64,000 nucleotides of DNA from Candidatus Fermentibacterota bacterium (GCA_002748705.1 PDSZ01000026.1:4287-68286); one strand, 5' to 3'; shown: positions 18,554 to 27,696, counted from the stretch's first letter. Numbers and translations are program-made. The notes: generated by a model not told the origin, from the sequence alone.

Positions 18554-19585
18554 TTATGGCTGAGCGGCAGTTTCCAGACAGTCTGCAATGCAGCGAACAA
18601 GTTGCCTTGAACAAGGAGGTTCAGGGAGAACAGTTTTTCTTTTAACTGTTTTCAGCTTTTCCTCAACATCCTCACTGTTTCTGAGTATCACAAGACTGCC
18701 TGACTTCTCCAGAAAAGCATCAACAGAACCTTCTCTTCCCCGAAAGAAACTGTATGAAGGAACACCCAGCAGTGCCGCCTCTCTTGTAATTGTTCCGCCG
18801 CCTCCAATGACCATGTCACATGCCCTGACCAGAGAAGGGCCGTTATACATTTTTTCAGGAATAATTACCTCTACAGGCCCCTGGGCAAAGGATTCAGGAA
18901 GCCTTTCAGAACCTCTGGGAAACATTATCAGCTGAACGGAATCAGCTCTGGAAATACACTCCAGTACAGTTTCCATTATATCCTCAGCCTCAGGATTGTG
19001 GTAATGCGCAGTTACAGCAGGTGGCCTGAGAAGGATGCGAACTGAAGACTCCCTGAGCCCCAGATCCTCTGCTATCTCTCTGGAAGTATCAACAGAATCC
19101 AGATAAAGCTGCTCCTTGAAACCAGGAAATGGCACAACCTTTGAGAGCTTGAGCCCTGCTGATTTACATGCCTCCCGACCTACCGCTTCAGGGAGCAGAA
19201 TTGATTTACAGAAAAGGTTGAAGATGGCAGGGTTCACCCACTCGTAGTCGTACATGGTAACACTTGGTATACCCAGAAGAAAAGACGCAACAGGAAGAGC
19301 ACGGGAACCGTGTCCGAATGATAAATCAGCTCCTCCACTTCGCCGCATGTGCCTGGCCAGAGCTGCTGCTCTCCGCAAGGTTCCCGCTGCCTTATGAATG
19401 AAGCCGGACTGCTGACCCTCACCGACAAGGGAGTAATCAAGACCGTAAAGATCCATCAGCGCACATGTAGCTGCTCTTCTGCGAGCGGTGAACACCACAG
19501 TATGCCCCCTTGCCTTCAGCTCAGCTGCCAGGGGCTCCATAACCAGAACATGGGGAGAATTGTCAGCATCAAACCAGAATTTCAT
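18554..19585 (-). CDS. DUF354 (GT-B-like) protein
   Basis: 343 aa, the usual length for PF04007. Opening MKFWFDADNSPHVLVMEPLAAELKARGH, then LSFGHGSRALPVASFLLGIPSVTMYDYEW and CDMVIGGGGTITREAALLGVPSYSFFRG, all diagnostic of DUF354. The fold resembles UDP-GlcNAc 2-epimerase/GT-B proteins, and members occur in archaeal and bacterial surface-glycan loci. A role in nucleotide-sugar conversion or glycosyl transfer is inferred. It marks the right edge of the locus. Confidence 0.88.
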   Translation of the reverse strand: MKFWFDADNSPHVLVMEPLAAELKARGHTVVFTARRRAATCALMDLYGLDYSLVGEGQQSGFIHKAAGTLRRAAALARHMRRSGGADLSFGHGSRALPVASFLLGIPSVTMYDYEWVNPAIFNLFCKSILLPEAVGREACKSAGLKLSKVVPFPGFKEQLYLDSVDTSREIAEDLGLRESSVRILLRPPAVTAHYHNPEAEDIMETVLECISRADSVQLIMFPRGSERLPESFAQGPVEVIIPEKMYNGPSLVRACDMVIGGGGTITREAALLGVPSYSFFRGREGSVDAFLEKSGSLVILRNSEDVEEKLKTVKRKTVLPEPPCSRQLVRCIADCLETAAQP

Positions 19586-19853
19586 GATTCACCGCGGTTC
19601 ATGACATCATTTCTTTCTCAGCTTTCTTCAGTTGTTTCTCTGACCTGTCTATTCAGATTCGAATCTATTCCCTCGCTCTAATGAAGTCCACAAAGCTTCA
19701 GAGCAGACAGCTTTTTCTTTCATTCACCATCTTCAAGAATATCTTGGCTTTCTCTCTGCATTTCTGTAAAAGCCGCTCTTCCGCTTGCTGAACCTTGCGC
19801 ACATTTTCCAAATGCCCAATCTTACCCACTAAGATTAAATGGAAGGAATGCTG

Positions 19854-20474
19854 ATGAGTGATTCTTTTGAGATGCAGAGAAGGTATTTTACAGCTCAGCT
19901 TGAAAAGTACAGGCTCAATCCATCGCTGCACGCTGCAGCAATCAGAGACTGTGAATACTATCTTGATATGCTTGAGGAATGCGGTTCAACAGAAGCCTTC
20001 AGGCAAAAGATACAGCAGACAGGCAACATGCTCTCTGCAGGAAAAGCCTCTGCTGTGGACAGGTTCCGCAACCGTGTATCTGTTTACCATGCGCTTGGGC
20101 ACCATGAAAAAGCCGGTGAAGACCGTGATAGAATAGCCGCAGTTGAAGCTGCAGGCTCACATGCTGAACTGAATGCCGTGCTCACAGAGTTTGAGGAAAA
20201 TTCCTCCAGGGCATTGCAGGAGAACAAAGCACTGAGTGCTCTTGGATCTGTGTTCTCAGCACTGTTTCAGCTGTGCACAGACGGCGCCGGCTCCAGTGAC
20301 CGAGAGCGAAACATTGCCTTGTTCAAGGAATACTGGAGGCAGCTTTCAACAGCAGATCCCTCTGTGAACTGGGAAAGGATCATGACACACAAACCCTACC
20401 GTGACAGGCTTCCCTTCACTGATTTTCAGATGAGTTTTCTGGAAGGAGTATTCAGGGAGGTGTGTAATGGATAG
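19854..20474 (+). CDS. Hypothetical alpha-helical protein
   Basis: 206 aa. ATG 19854 is chosen because GGAAGGA sits 7 nt before it; two in-frame ATGs just upstream overlap that site. Sequence MSDSFEMQRRYFTAQLEKYRLNP... is charged and predicted helical, with no signal peptide, Cys pairs or known motif. It overlaps the next gene by 8 nt, so the two are translated together. Function unknown. Confidence 0.6.
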   Translation: MSDSFEMQRRYFTAQLEKYRLNPSLHAAAIRDCEYYLDMLEECGSTEAFRQKIQQTGNMLSAGKASAVDRFRNRVSVYHALGHHEKAGEDRDRIAAVEAAGSHAELNAVLTEFEENSSRALQENKALSALGSVFSALFQLCTDGAGSSDRERNIALFKEYWRQLSTADPSVNWERIMTHKPYRDRLPFTDFQMSFLEGVFREVCNG

Positions 20475-21516
20475 CACTCTGAAACAGATGCTTGACGGAT
20501 TTCGTTTCTCTCTCTCCAGTTATGCTTCCAGTTTAGGGTCTGACAATGAAAAACTCGTTAAAGCGGGAAAGCTTCTTGCTCAGCTTGAGAAAAAAGCTGA
20601 GAGCGGAGCAGACATGGCAACCGTTACAATGGACCCGCTCTTTGGCCAGACTGCGACAATAATAGGAGAACTGGCCAGTGAACCTCCTCTTTCAACGGAA
20701 AAGAGGTGCGCAGCAGCAAATTCTGCAGCAGCTGCAATCCCTTCTGCTTCAGTGGCTGCAGCAGGTTATCACATCACCTTCGATTCCCTGCTTCCTGAGC
20801 AGCAGGAAAAACAAAAGGTTTACTACTCCAGAATCTTTGAAATAGAAAAAAAGGCTGAAAATGCAATTCACTTCAATGCCCTGCTCATGGAAGACTCAGT
20901 TCTTCTGGAGATGAGCAGAACTCCCCTTATTGAAACTGCTGAGAAAGCCCTGGCGGAAGCTGAGGCGGCCTGCTCTCCTACAGCTGTCTATCAGCAGAAG
21001 CTTGCCATTGAAACCTTTTCCGGCGCAGATACCATTTGCGAGCTTGAGTTTGAGGGAACCAAAATGGCTGAGCTTTCCAACACTGAGCATGCGTGGGATG
21101 CCATGTATCTGGAAGTTATCGGTCTTCTGCCTGGCTGTGCCCAGGCCATAGAGTCATTCGGACCTACAGATGACAATGTGGCAAAGCTTCAGAACAGTCA
21201 CAGGTTCATGGCAGAGTTCATGGGAATTACCTGGAATGATGTATTCAAAGATGAAAGATACCTGCTCTTCTGGAATCATGTGTTCTGGCCTAAAGTCCCT
21301 GCTGAAAAAAGAGCTGCCAGAAACATCTTTTCAGCAGAAGAATGGCGTGACATGCTGAAAACAGAGTTCTACGAACCGTTTGTTCAGGGTATTCCAGCTC
21401 GTTCTGACCAGTCCCTTGCAAGGATACGGTTCTGGGAAAAGGTATTTCCATCAGCCTCTGCCCTTGAGCTGCTTGAAACCCCTCCAAGGCCTGAGATTAC
21501 TCCTTCTGTGAGCTAG
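20467..21516 (+). CDS. Hypothetical alpha-helical protein
   Basis: 349 aa, starting MDSTLKQMLDGFRFSLSSYASSLG. Mostly helical, Ala/Glu-rich, with a low-complexity AAAIPSASVAAAG stretch near residue 90 and a conserved-looking Trp-rich region (WNDVFKDERYLLFWNHVFWPKVPAEKRA) near residues 265-290. GGGAGGTG precedes the ATG. The TAG stop lies at the very edge of the MITE-like repeat, so the C-terminus may have been altered by that insertion. No known family recognised. It pairs with the preceding gene. Confidence 0.6.
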   Translation: MDSTLKQMLDGFRFSLSSYASSLGSDNEKLVKAGKLLAQLEKKAESGADMATVTMDPLFGQTATIIGELASEPPLSTEKRCAAANSAAAAIPSASVAAAGYHITFDSLLPEQQEKQKVYYSRIFEIEKKAENAIHFNALLMEDSVLLEMSRTPLIETAEKALAEAEAACSPTAVYQQKLAIETFSGADTICELEFEGTKMAELSNTEHAWDAMYLEVIGLLPGCAQAIESFGPTDDNVAKLQNSHRFMAEFMGITWNDVFKDERYLLFWNHVFWPKVPAEKRAARNIFSAEEWRDMLKTEFYEPFVQGIPARSDQSLARIRFWEKVFPSASALELLETPPRPEITPSVS

Positions 21517-21677
21517 TGTCCTGTCATGCTTCGGATGTGGAGAGTATGCGCAGTTATTATCTGTTCAGTTGAGGGGCAGGTGAGGGCGCATAGCCGGAGG
21601 CTATGTAACCGAGTCTGCAACGCTGCCTGGGCAGATAAGAACAAGCAGAATCCGTCATCTGAGGTTTGACAGGACAC
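21516..21677. repeat. MITE-like element with terminal inverted repeats
   Basis: The ends are GTGTCCTGTCA (21516-21526) and TGACAGGACAC (21667-21677), exact reverse complements; similarity continues inward (GATG matched with CATC) for about 22 bp at 18/22. Inside is a second perfect hairpin, CATAGCC/GGCTATG (near 21589-21607), nested within GGCAG/CTGCC arms. No coding capacity. The size (162 bp), terminal repeats and nested pairing are typical of a miniature inverted-repeat element or an IS-derived end pair. A target duplication is not obvious. Confidence 0.65.
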
Positions 21678-21799
21678 CAGGAAAAAACTTACCTCTGATA
21701 AAGACTATCCGACTCTGTTTCATCAGAAGTATTTCATTGCCGACCGGTCTTTTGTGGCCTCTGATACCCTGCCGACTTCTGTCAATGCGTATGAGGCAA

Positions 21800-22042
21800 G
21801 GAACTGACAGCCGTGGCGGAAAAGCTGAAACAGATTTCCTTACGCAGCTTGGTAATGTAATACCGGTTGAGGTAAAAGCAGCTGAAAACCTTCAGGGAAA
21901 AAGCCTCCTTTTCTGCAAAAACCCTTTTTCTACTCCTCTTTCCATCTGCTCTTTCAAACTGCGAAGAGAACCCTGGCTGGTCAATCTGCATCTTTATGCT
22001 GTTTCATCACTTTTTGAGATGATAAAATTCAGCATACAGAGC
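21800..22042 (+). pseudogene. Decayed DUF4143 (AAA ATPase) C-terminal remnant
   Basis: The translated stretch GGKAETDFLTQLGNVIPVEV, then KAAENLQGKSLLFC and WLVNLHLYAVSSLFE, matches the end of DUF4143-type AAA ATPases, where the usual form is AEVDFL...IPIEVKAGENxxAKSL...W..N.PLY. The ATPase N-terminus (Walker A and B) is absent and no start or ribosome site fits. It is a relic directly beside the MITE-like element, in keeping with a mobile or eroded segment. Confidence 0.7.
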
Positions 22043-22200
22043 TGAACAACCCTGCCTGAAATGTCAGAAATGGCAGCTTCAGCTTCGCGAAAACCATTAA
22101 TGGCCACTCTCTGAATGATGCTGTCACAGAGCAATTGTCTCAAACGATTCCTGATTGTATTCTTCTGTGTAATCTATTTGCAACTGAGTGAGGGGTGTGT

Positions 22201-23967
22201 ATGGAGAAAAAGGATTACCCTGGGGGACCTCTGAGGAACATCAAGAGATACACTGCTATTCCGCTGATGCTGGAAGCATCTGCTCTAAAGTACGATACCA
22301 GGGCGTTCATGCGGGAACGCAGCATGGACGGCAAGGTTCGTGAGGTGAGTTTTCATGAAATAATGGAGCTTGCCCACGACTTTGCAAGGGGTCTGATTGA
22401 TTCTGCAGGTTCCTCTCCTATTGTGGCAGTTTCAGGAAAGAATTGTATTGACTGGGCTGTAACCTTCCTGGGAACACTATGCGCAGGGGGAATTGTTGTT
22501 CCCATAGACAGGGAGCTTCCTGCAGCTGACATTTCAGGAATACTCCACTACTCAGGAGCAACTGTTTTCGTTTTTGATTCTTCCATGGAAGAAGAGCTTT
22601 CAGACCACATACATTCAGGAAAATCGGCATGCTCCCGGCACTTTGTGATGAACGGAACAGGTTCCGGCAGATTTTCATCATTCGACTTGATTGTATCAGC
22701 AGGAAGAGGTTCGCCTGCAGAGCTTCCACAGCCGCAGAACCAGTCTGATACGGCAGTTATCTCTTACACTTCAGGTACAATGGGTGCAGCCAAGGGTGTA
22801 GTTCTCTCCCACGGCAACATTCTCAGCGATCTTCAGATGATGCTGGCCTCGGTATACATAGCTTCTGATGAAGTGTTTCTCTCTGTGCTGCCTTTTCACC
22901 ACATGTACGAATGTGTCTGTGGTTTTCTCTGCCCTCTTCAGCACGGATGTACTGTGGCAATATCAAGGGGGCTCAGAGACATTCTGGAAGATCTTTCCCT
23001 GAATAATGTAACAATGGTTCTTGGAGTACCTCTGCTATGGGAGGGTATGTATAGAAGAATAATGGAACAAATCCAGAGCATTCGTGGAGGATCATTCAAG
23101 TTCGCAATGGGCAAGGCCATATGCTCAACCCTTGAGCTGATGGGGAACAAGGGCATAAGAAAAAAGGTGTTCTCCCAGGTTCACAACAAGTTCGGCGGAA
23201 AACTCCGTACTCTCATATCAGGCGGCGCTGCTCTGGACGCTACGGTGATGAAAGGCTTCAGAGACCTTGGCATCCGTATGCTTCAGGGATACGGTCTTAC
23301 AGAATGTTCTCCTATTGTGGCAGTGTGCCGTTACGATGTTTCCCCTGAAGGAACAGTAGGGCCGCCGCTTCCTGAAGTAGAGGTAAGAATAGAAGAAGCA
23401 GATTCAGAAGGCGCAGGAGAAATATTTGTAAGAGGGCCTAATGTTATGCAAGGCTACCACAACAATCCTGAAGCCACCCAGGCTGTTCTCTCCCCTGACG
23501 GATGGTTCAGAACAGGCGACTTCGGAATACTGCGCGATGGTGTGCTTACAGTTACCGGAAGAAAAAAGAACATTATTGTTGCCAAAAACGGCAAGAATGT
23601 GTACCCTGAGGAGATAGAGCACCAGCTCAATCGAAGCAGTCATGTGGTAGAGAGTCTTGTATTCGGCAGAGAAACTGAAACCAAGGGAGAGGAAATCTGG
23701 ACGATTATCTTCCCTGACTATGACGCACTGATTGAACTTGCAGAAAACCAGGGGCAGAAACTGACCGAGGAGTTCGGAATGGGCGTTATTCGCCAGGTCA
23801 TACGATCGGTGAACAAACACAACCCCTCATACAAGCGGATATCCAACTTCATTCTCAGAGAAACAGAGTTCCCGAAAACAACCACCAGAAAAATCCGCAG
23901 GCCGCAGGTACTTCGTGAAGCAGGCCTTATGACCGGCAGGGTGTTTTCAGTGGCTGAAAGCAGCTGA
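22201..23967 (+). CDS. AMP-dependent synthetase/long-chain acyl-CoA ligase
   Basis: 588 aa. The adenylate-forming P-loop is SYTSGTMGAAKGVVLSHGN, the A5 motif is GYGLTECSPIVAVC, the A7 region GWFRTGDFGIL with the hinge D, and A8 GRKKNIIVAKNGKNVYPEEIE. It matches the long-chain fatty acyl-CoA ligase/FadD-like group that activates carboxylates with ATP then CoA. ATG 22201 is 5 nt after GAGGGG; a GTG two codons earlier is less likely. It stands alone, downstream of the degraded region. Substrate chain length cannot be read. Confidence 0.9.
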   Translation: MEKKDYPGGPLRNIKRYTAIPLMLEASALKYDTRAFMRERSMDGKVREVSFHEIMELAHDFARGLIDSAGSSPIVAVSGKNCIDWAVTFLGTLCAGGIVVPIDRELPAADISGILHYSGATVFVFDSSMEEELSDHIHSGKSACSRHFVMNGTGSGRFSSFDLIVSAGRGSPAELPQPQNQSDTAVISYTSGTMGAAKGVVLSHGNILSDLQMMLASVYIASDEVFLSVLPFHHMYECVCGFLCPLQHGCTVAISRGLRDILEDLSLNNVTMVLGVPLLWEGMYRRIMEQIQSIRGGSFKFAMGKAICSTLELMGNKGIRKKVFSQVHNKFGGKLRTLISGGAALDATVMKGFRDLGIRMLQGYGLTECSPIVAVCRYDVSPEGTVGPPLPEVEVRIEEADSEGAGEIFVRGPNVMQGYHNNPEATQAVLSPDGWFRTGDFGILRDGVLTVTGRKKNIIVAKNGKNVYPEEIEHQLNRSSHVVESLVFGRETETKGEEIWTIIFPDYDALIELAENQGQKLTEEFGMGVIRQVIRSVNKHNPSYKRISNFILRETEFPKTTTRKIRRPQVLREAGLMTGRVFSVAESS

Positions 23968-24006
23968 GATCCTGTTAAAAACTGATCTGAGTGATTTAAG
24001 GGGCTA

Positions 24007-25242
24007 TCATTGAAACAGGGCTGACTTGATGCTCTTACATACATCTGGCGGCACTGCTTTCACCGAAGCGCAAGTGCCGACCTGGCGGGAATCCGGTCTG
24101 TGCTGCAGCGTCAGCTCAGCAGCCTGATGCAGTACTTCCATCCGGTAGATTTTCTCCTCTTCGTACTTGATGGTATAGATGTATCCATCCTCGTAATCTA
24201 CATAGGCAACACCAGCTATTGGCAGCATATAGCTATCTAAATATTCACCATTCCAATTATATCTATCTATCAAAGTATAGTCAGCATCTGTTTTTGTTGC
24301 TGTGATTGGAAAATCACCATTTCTATTCGGATAGGTTACCTGAAGATTTATCATACCGTGTGGTCCTACAAACATACTAGCGTATAAAAAATATTTTATG
24401 TGCCCAACATTTCCGTTAATTTCAGCAATATCGCCACCTTCAGGTAGCTCAAATGGTAATTTGCGTCCCGAATAGATTTCACAGCTGTTTCTTGTTAAAT
24501 CGCTGATAACAATGTGCGTATGGGAGAATGCCACTGCTGCAAACAATTTCCCGTCATTAGACAGCACTCCATAGCTGTATGCCGGAACATTCTCCCAGCT
24601 CCACAGGTGATCATCGATACCGAAGCCTGTGTCAACCTGGCTGTTTTTATCAAGAATACGAACTAATCCATTCTCATCCATAGTTGAAATTCGAATCAAC
24701 CTGTCATCAATACCGATTGCATAACTGACATACTCTCCTATCGCATCAAGTAAAATACCCTCAATGTTATAGAGGTCCAGCCTCTCCAGCGATGTGTCCC
24801 ATACACAAATGTTATCTTCATTAATTGAAATGAACGGACCGAAGGAGTAATGGCCTGGACCTTCGCCTGTTTCTCCTGTAATCCATTGAACACTTCCAGT
24901 AGTGTCAGCAAGTATTATTTTATGATGGTGATAATCAGCAATAAGTATATTCCCTCCAGACACTTCCAGTATTCCTGGAACTATGCTGCTCTCCTGCAGT
25001 AAAGCATTCAAGTTTATTGCTTGCGGATGATTTACCAGAACTCGTCTGGAAACGGAGTCTTCCCACAGGCCCTCACCCTCGCTCATTGCCCAATTGTAAA
25101 CAGTTTCAAGAGTATCCAGAGGTATGCTGTTATCGTAATTTTGCAGCAGTTCAGCTGAGAACAGTCTGTTCTCAGTCTTATTGCATCCGATTATGGATAT
25201 TGATAGAATAAAACATGTTATTACTTGTGTCTTCCAATTCAT
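24007..25242 (-). CDS. 6-bladed beta-propeller lipoprotein
   Basis: 411 aa. Signal peptide with lipobox SIIGC (C20), so probably lipid-anchored. The body carries NHL/6-bladed propeller repeats: PGILEVSGGNILIADYHHHKIILADTTG, GPFISINEDNICVWDTSLERLDLYNIEG, and LSNDGKLFAAVAFSHTHIVISD. Such lipoproteins often sit beside radical SAM/SPASM genes in Bacteroidetes-like genomes, as here, where its ATG overlaps the SPASM gene's stop by 4 nt. The gene is visibly more AT-rich than its neighbours, suggesting transfer. Role unknown. Confidence 0.8.
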   Translation of the reverse strand: MNWKTQVITCFILSISIIGCNKTENRLFSAELLQNYDNSIPLDTLETVYNWAMSEGEGLWEDSVSRRVLVNHPQAINLNALLQESSIVPGILEVSGGNILIADYHHHKIILADTTGSVQWITGETGEGPGHYSFGPFISINEDNICVWDTSLERLDLYNIEGILLDAIGEYVSYAIGIDDRLIRISTMDENGLVRILDKNSQVDTGFGIDDHLWSWENVPAYSYGVLSNDGKLFAAVAFSHTHIVISDLTRNSCEIYSGRKLPFELPEGGDIAEINGNVGHIKYFLYASMFVGPHGMINLQVTYPNRNGDFPITATKTDADYTLIDRYNWNGEYLDSYMLPIAGVAYVDYEDGYIYTIKYEEEKIYRMEVLHQAAELTLQHRPDSRQVGTCASVKAVPPDVCKSIKSALFQ

Positions 25243-25706
25243 TTTTTCTGTGCTCTTATCCTTTTACTAAATTCATATTTGTATTTAATGCACGCATCTA
25301 GCCCAATAAATCCTCTGATGTCACCTGTTCGTGCAAACGCAACACCTCTGCAACCTCCAGAGCAAAGTGTGAAAAACTCACAGGTATGACACTCATTACA
25401 GTTATCAATTGTTGCCTGCTTTGCTCTGCTGATGGAATCTGAGTGTCTCCAGGCGTACTCAATCCCATGATCTAAAACACTCAACCCCTTATAGGATGGA
25501 TGCATCAACATATGGCACGGATAGATACAGCCATCTGGACCAATAGCAGCGTATGTGTTCCCCATTCCACACTCTACTCCAATCTCTAGTTGATCGTTTA
25601 GATAGCTTTCATTGATCAACTTCTCCCTTATCATATCGAAATAAACTTCACAATCGTACATACAGTTTGTTATCTCAAGAGAAGAAGCCATTCTTCCAGC
25701 TCCCAA
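25239..25706 (-). pseudogene. 5'-truncated radical SAM/SPASM protein
   Basis: 155 aa from a TTG at 25706 (ATG 25691 is an alternative). It contains a complete SPASM-type C-terminal domain: GVECGMGNTYAAIGPDGCIYPCHMLMH followed by CNECHTCEFFTLCSGGCRG, the Cys set that binds auxiliary Fe-S clusters in peptide-modifying radical SAM enzymes. The N-terminal CxxxCxxC SAM-binding half (about 200-250 aa) is missing: the open frame ends at a stop near 25780 in an AT-rich scar. So the enzyme as it stands cannot be active. It overlaps the propeller lipoprotein by 4 nt. Confidence 0.75.
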
Positions 25707-25784
25707 TGAGGTAACTACTTCTCTCAGGTGAGGCAGGTCTCTTTGGTTATTTATCTGATGTTTGCACTGCTTGAGGCTATTAAT

Positions 25785-25860
25785 TCATGCAATCTTTTGT
25801 AAATATTTAAATAAATATATATAATATAGTAATATGGTATTATATAGCATGTTAATACCT
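25785..25860. other. AT-rich recombination scar
   Basis: A stretch of almost only A and T joins a truncated minus-strand SPASM gene to a truncated plus-strand peptidase gene. Both neighbours lost their 5' ends exactly here, so this is most likely a deletion or insertion junction rather than a regulatory region. Confidence 0.5.
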
Positions 25861-26169
25861 ATGAGTCTGGCCAAAAGGGAAATGTTTCAGTATCTGATGG
25901 GTTACTCTCCACTTCATAATGTGAAGCCCGGTGTTTCATATCCTGCTGTGATGATCACAACAGGGGACCATGACGACAGGGTTGTACCAGCCCACTCATT
26001 CAAGTTTGCAGCAGCACTGCAGGCTGCACAGGCCGGGAATTCACCTTTGCTTATAAGAATAGACATCAATGCAGGGCATGGAGCTGGAAAACCTGTGGGA
26101 ATGCTCATAGACGCTGAAAGTGACAGACTGGCTTTCGCTCTTCACCACCTGACGGAGAAAAGCAGGTAA
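25849..26169 (+). pseudogene. C-terminal fragment of prolyl oligopeptidase (S9A)
   Basis: About 105 aa. The sequence [23 protein letters not shown], then [25 protein letters not shown] and [10 protein letters not shown], is the end of prolyl endopeptidase, holding the catalytic Asp (in GDHDDRVVP) and His (AGHGAG). The propeller domain and the nucleophile Ser region are absent. It is not a copy of the intact oligopeptidase B-like gene at 40876, which has a different C-terminus. It begins in the AT-rich scar and is not functional as a protease. Confidence 0.85.
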
Positions 26170-26429
26170 AACCGAACGAAAAACTATTTCAGAGCTAATG
26201 TTCGAACGATAACTGGATTTTTTAAAAAGCAGAACCGTTTGTGGTTCTGTCAAAAGAATTTACAGACAGTATATCTTATCTTGCATGATCTGTTTTCCGA
26301 AAGGTTCCTTTCAACATCTTGTATGTCTCTAAATGGCAACAGAACAAGCTTATCCATGCAGAAGCAGCTTACAGGAGGGTGGACTCAATCTTATATATAT
26401 ATTATTGTACCATGGTTGAAAGGAGTTAC

Positions 26430-27626
26430 TTGAGGTCTTCTCTTCTTGGCATGCAGGCACACAAATGTCTGACCGAACTCAGAGCAGCTGTAACCGGAGT
26501 ACTTCAGGCTCTGCCGGGGGAACTGGAGCAGCCCAGAGATGTTTATAAAACCCTGGGTATTGACAGAATGATAGGCTGGAATATTTACAAGTTCCATGAG
26601 CTGAACGACTGTTTCCTTTCAGTAAAGCATATTCCCAGAAAAGCGGCTTTCAAGGGATTTCTTCGCGCTTCTGCAAAAAAAGGTGTATCGGAAAGCCTTC
26701 TTACTGAGGCTGAAAACTGTTTCATGGAGTTTGAGAAACTTGTAGCCCTTCATGCAGGAGATCGTCCCAGTATGGAAATGATGCTCCAGGCGTATTCTGA
26801 AGAAGGGTGCGCTCAGGCTTCCATCGACCACAGAAAACTGGCTTTCACCGGAAACAGGTTCCTTTACGGCCTGGAGTCAAAGACAAGGCTTACCATTACA
26901 CTCTTTGAGCCAGGCAGCTCCCCTGATTCATGGAAACTTGTTATTCTTAAAGGCTCTTTCGGGCTCAGACGCAACAGACCTGACATTCCCTGGTTTTATA
27001 TGAAACCAAAGGTTTTCACTGAATCATCAGCCCAGCCGAAATCTCTTTCCAGTACAGCACTGGTTTCCGGTGTCAGCGGAGACCTTCCCTACTATCCTCA
27101 GTTCTGCAACTGCTCTCTTCCAGGTCTCAAAAGTCGGTCAACTTTCGTAGACAGCATTGAAGAAATTTTTCCTGAACAGACAGGAAACGCAGGCCTGATG
27201 GACCTGGTCTTTGCGGAAGTGGTTGAGATGAATAACTTCAGCCTTCAAAACAATGCCAGCACATCATCAAAAGTCATAACTCCATGCCAAACTGTTGCCA
27301 ACGATATAATTCTGCCCACCTCAGCAGCTGAAGCATTGATATTTACACCAAGGGTCATATCTTCCATACTTGAAGAAACAGATTCCTTTGATGAAAATGT
27401 AATCGACATTGCGCAGTCAATATTGCCTGTGACACCTGATTTCTCCATCAGCCTCACTCAAAACACATACGCCCCTGATGATGTACCAGGCTATCATGAT
27501 ATCATCAGTGACATTTTTAAAAGAAGAGATCTTAATCCGCTTAATTACACAACTGTGAGAATCAGTATTCCCTTCCCTGTAATACCGTCCACTCTGGACA
27601 TAGCCTGGACCCCTTCAGACAAGTAA
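26430..27626 (+). CDS. Conserved-looking hypothetical protein with HTH-like N-terminus
   Basis: 398 aa from TTG 26430, which has AAAGGAG 4 nt upstream; ATG 26412 is possible but lacks a ribosome site. Residues about 10-110 are helical: LRAAVTGVLQALPGELEQPRDVYKTLGIDRMIGWNIYKF, then RKAAFKGFLRASAKKGVSESLLTEAENCFMEFEKLV, reminiscent of an uncharacterised winged-helix-like family in Planctomycetes and related bacteria. The C-terminal half is a beta-rich region with no recognised domain. No signal peptide. The DNA-binding idea is weak inference. Confidence 0.55.
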   Translation: MRSSLLGMQAHKCLTELRAAVTGVLQALPGELEQPRDVYKTLGIDRMIGWNIYKFHELNDCFLSVKHIPRKAAFKGFLRASAKKGVSESLLTEAENCFMEFEKLVALHAGDRPSMEMMLQAYSEEGCAQASIDHRKLAFTGNRFLYGLESKTRLTITLFEPGSSPDSWKLVILKGSFGLRRNRPDIPWFYMKPKVFTESSAQPKSLSSTALVSGVSGDLPYYPQFCNCSLPGLKSRSTFVDSIEEIFPEQTGNAGLMDLVFAEVVEMNNFSLQNNASTSSKVITPCQTVANDIILPTSAAEALIFTPRVISSILEETDSFDENVIDIAQSILPVTPDFSISLTQNTYAPDDVPGYHDIISDIFKRRDLNPLNYTTVRISIPFPVIPSTLDIAWTPSDK

Positions 27627-27661
27627 TTCAACGCACCGTTGAGGTGCTATATATATACATC

Positions 27662-27690
27662 TTGACATTCGCTAATCATATATGTATACT
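27662..27690 (+). promoter_or_regulatory. Sigma-70-type promoter
   Basis: TTGACA (27662-27667), 17-bp spacer, TATACT (27685-27690): near-consensus. The predicted start, about 27697, coincides with the first base of a long hairpin. It is the best-looking promoter in the window. Confidence 0.85.
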
Positions 27691-27696
27691 TTTTTC

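Noticed and set aside
26231..26250. Inverted repeat CAGAACC/GGTTCTG as a terminator
   Set aside because: A T-run follows only on the minus strand, where no gene ends; on the plus strand there is no T-tract.
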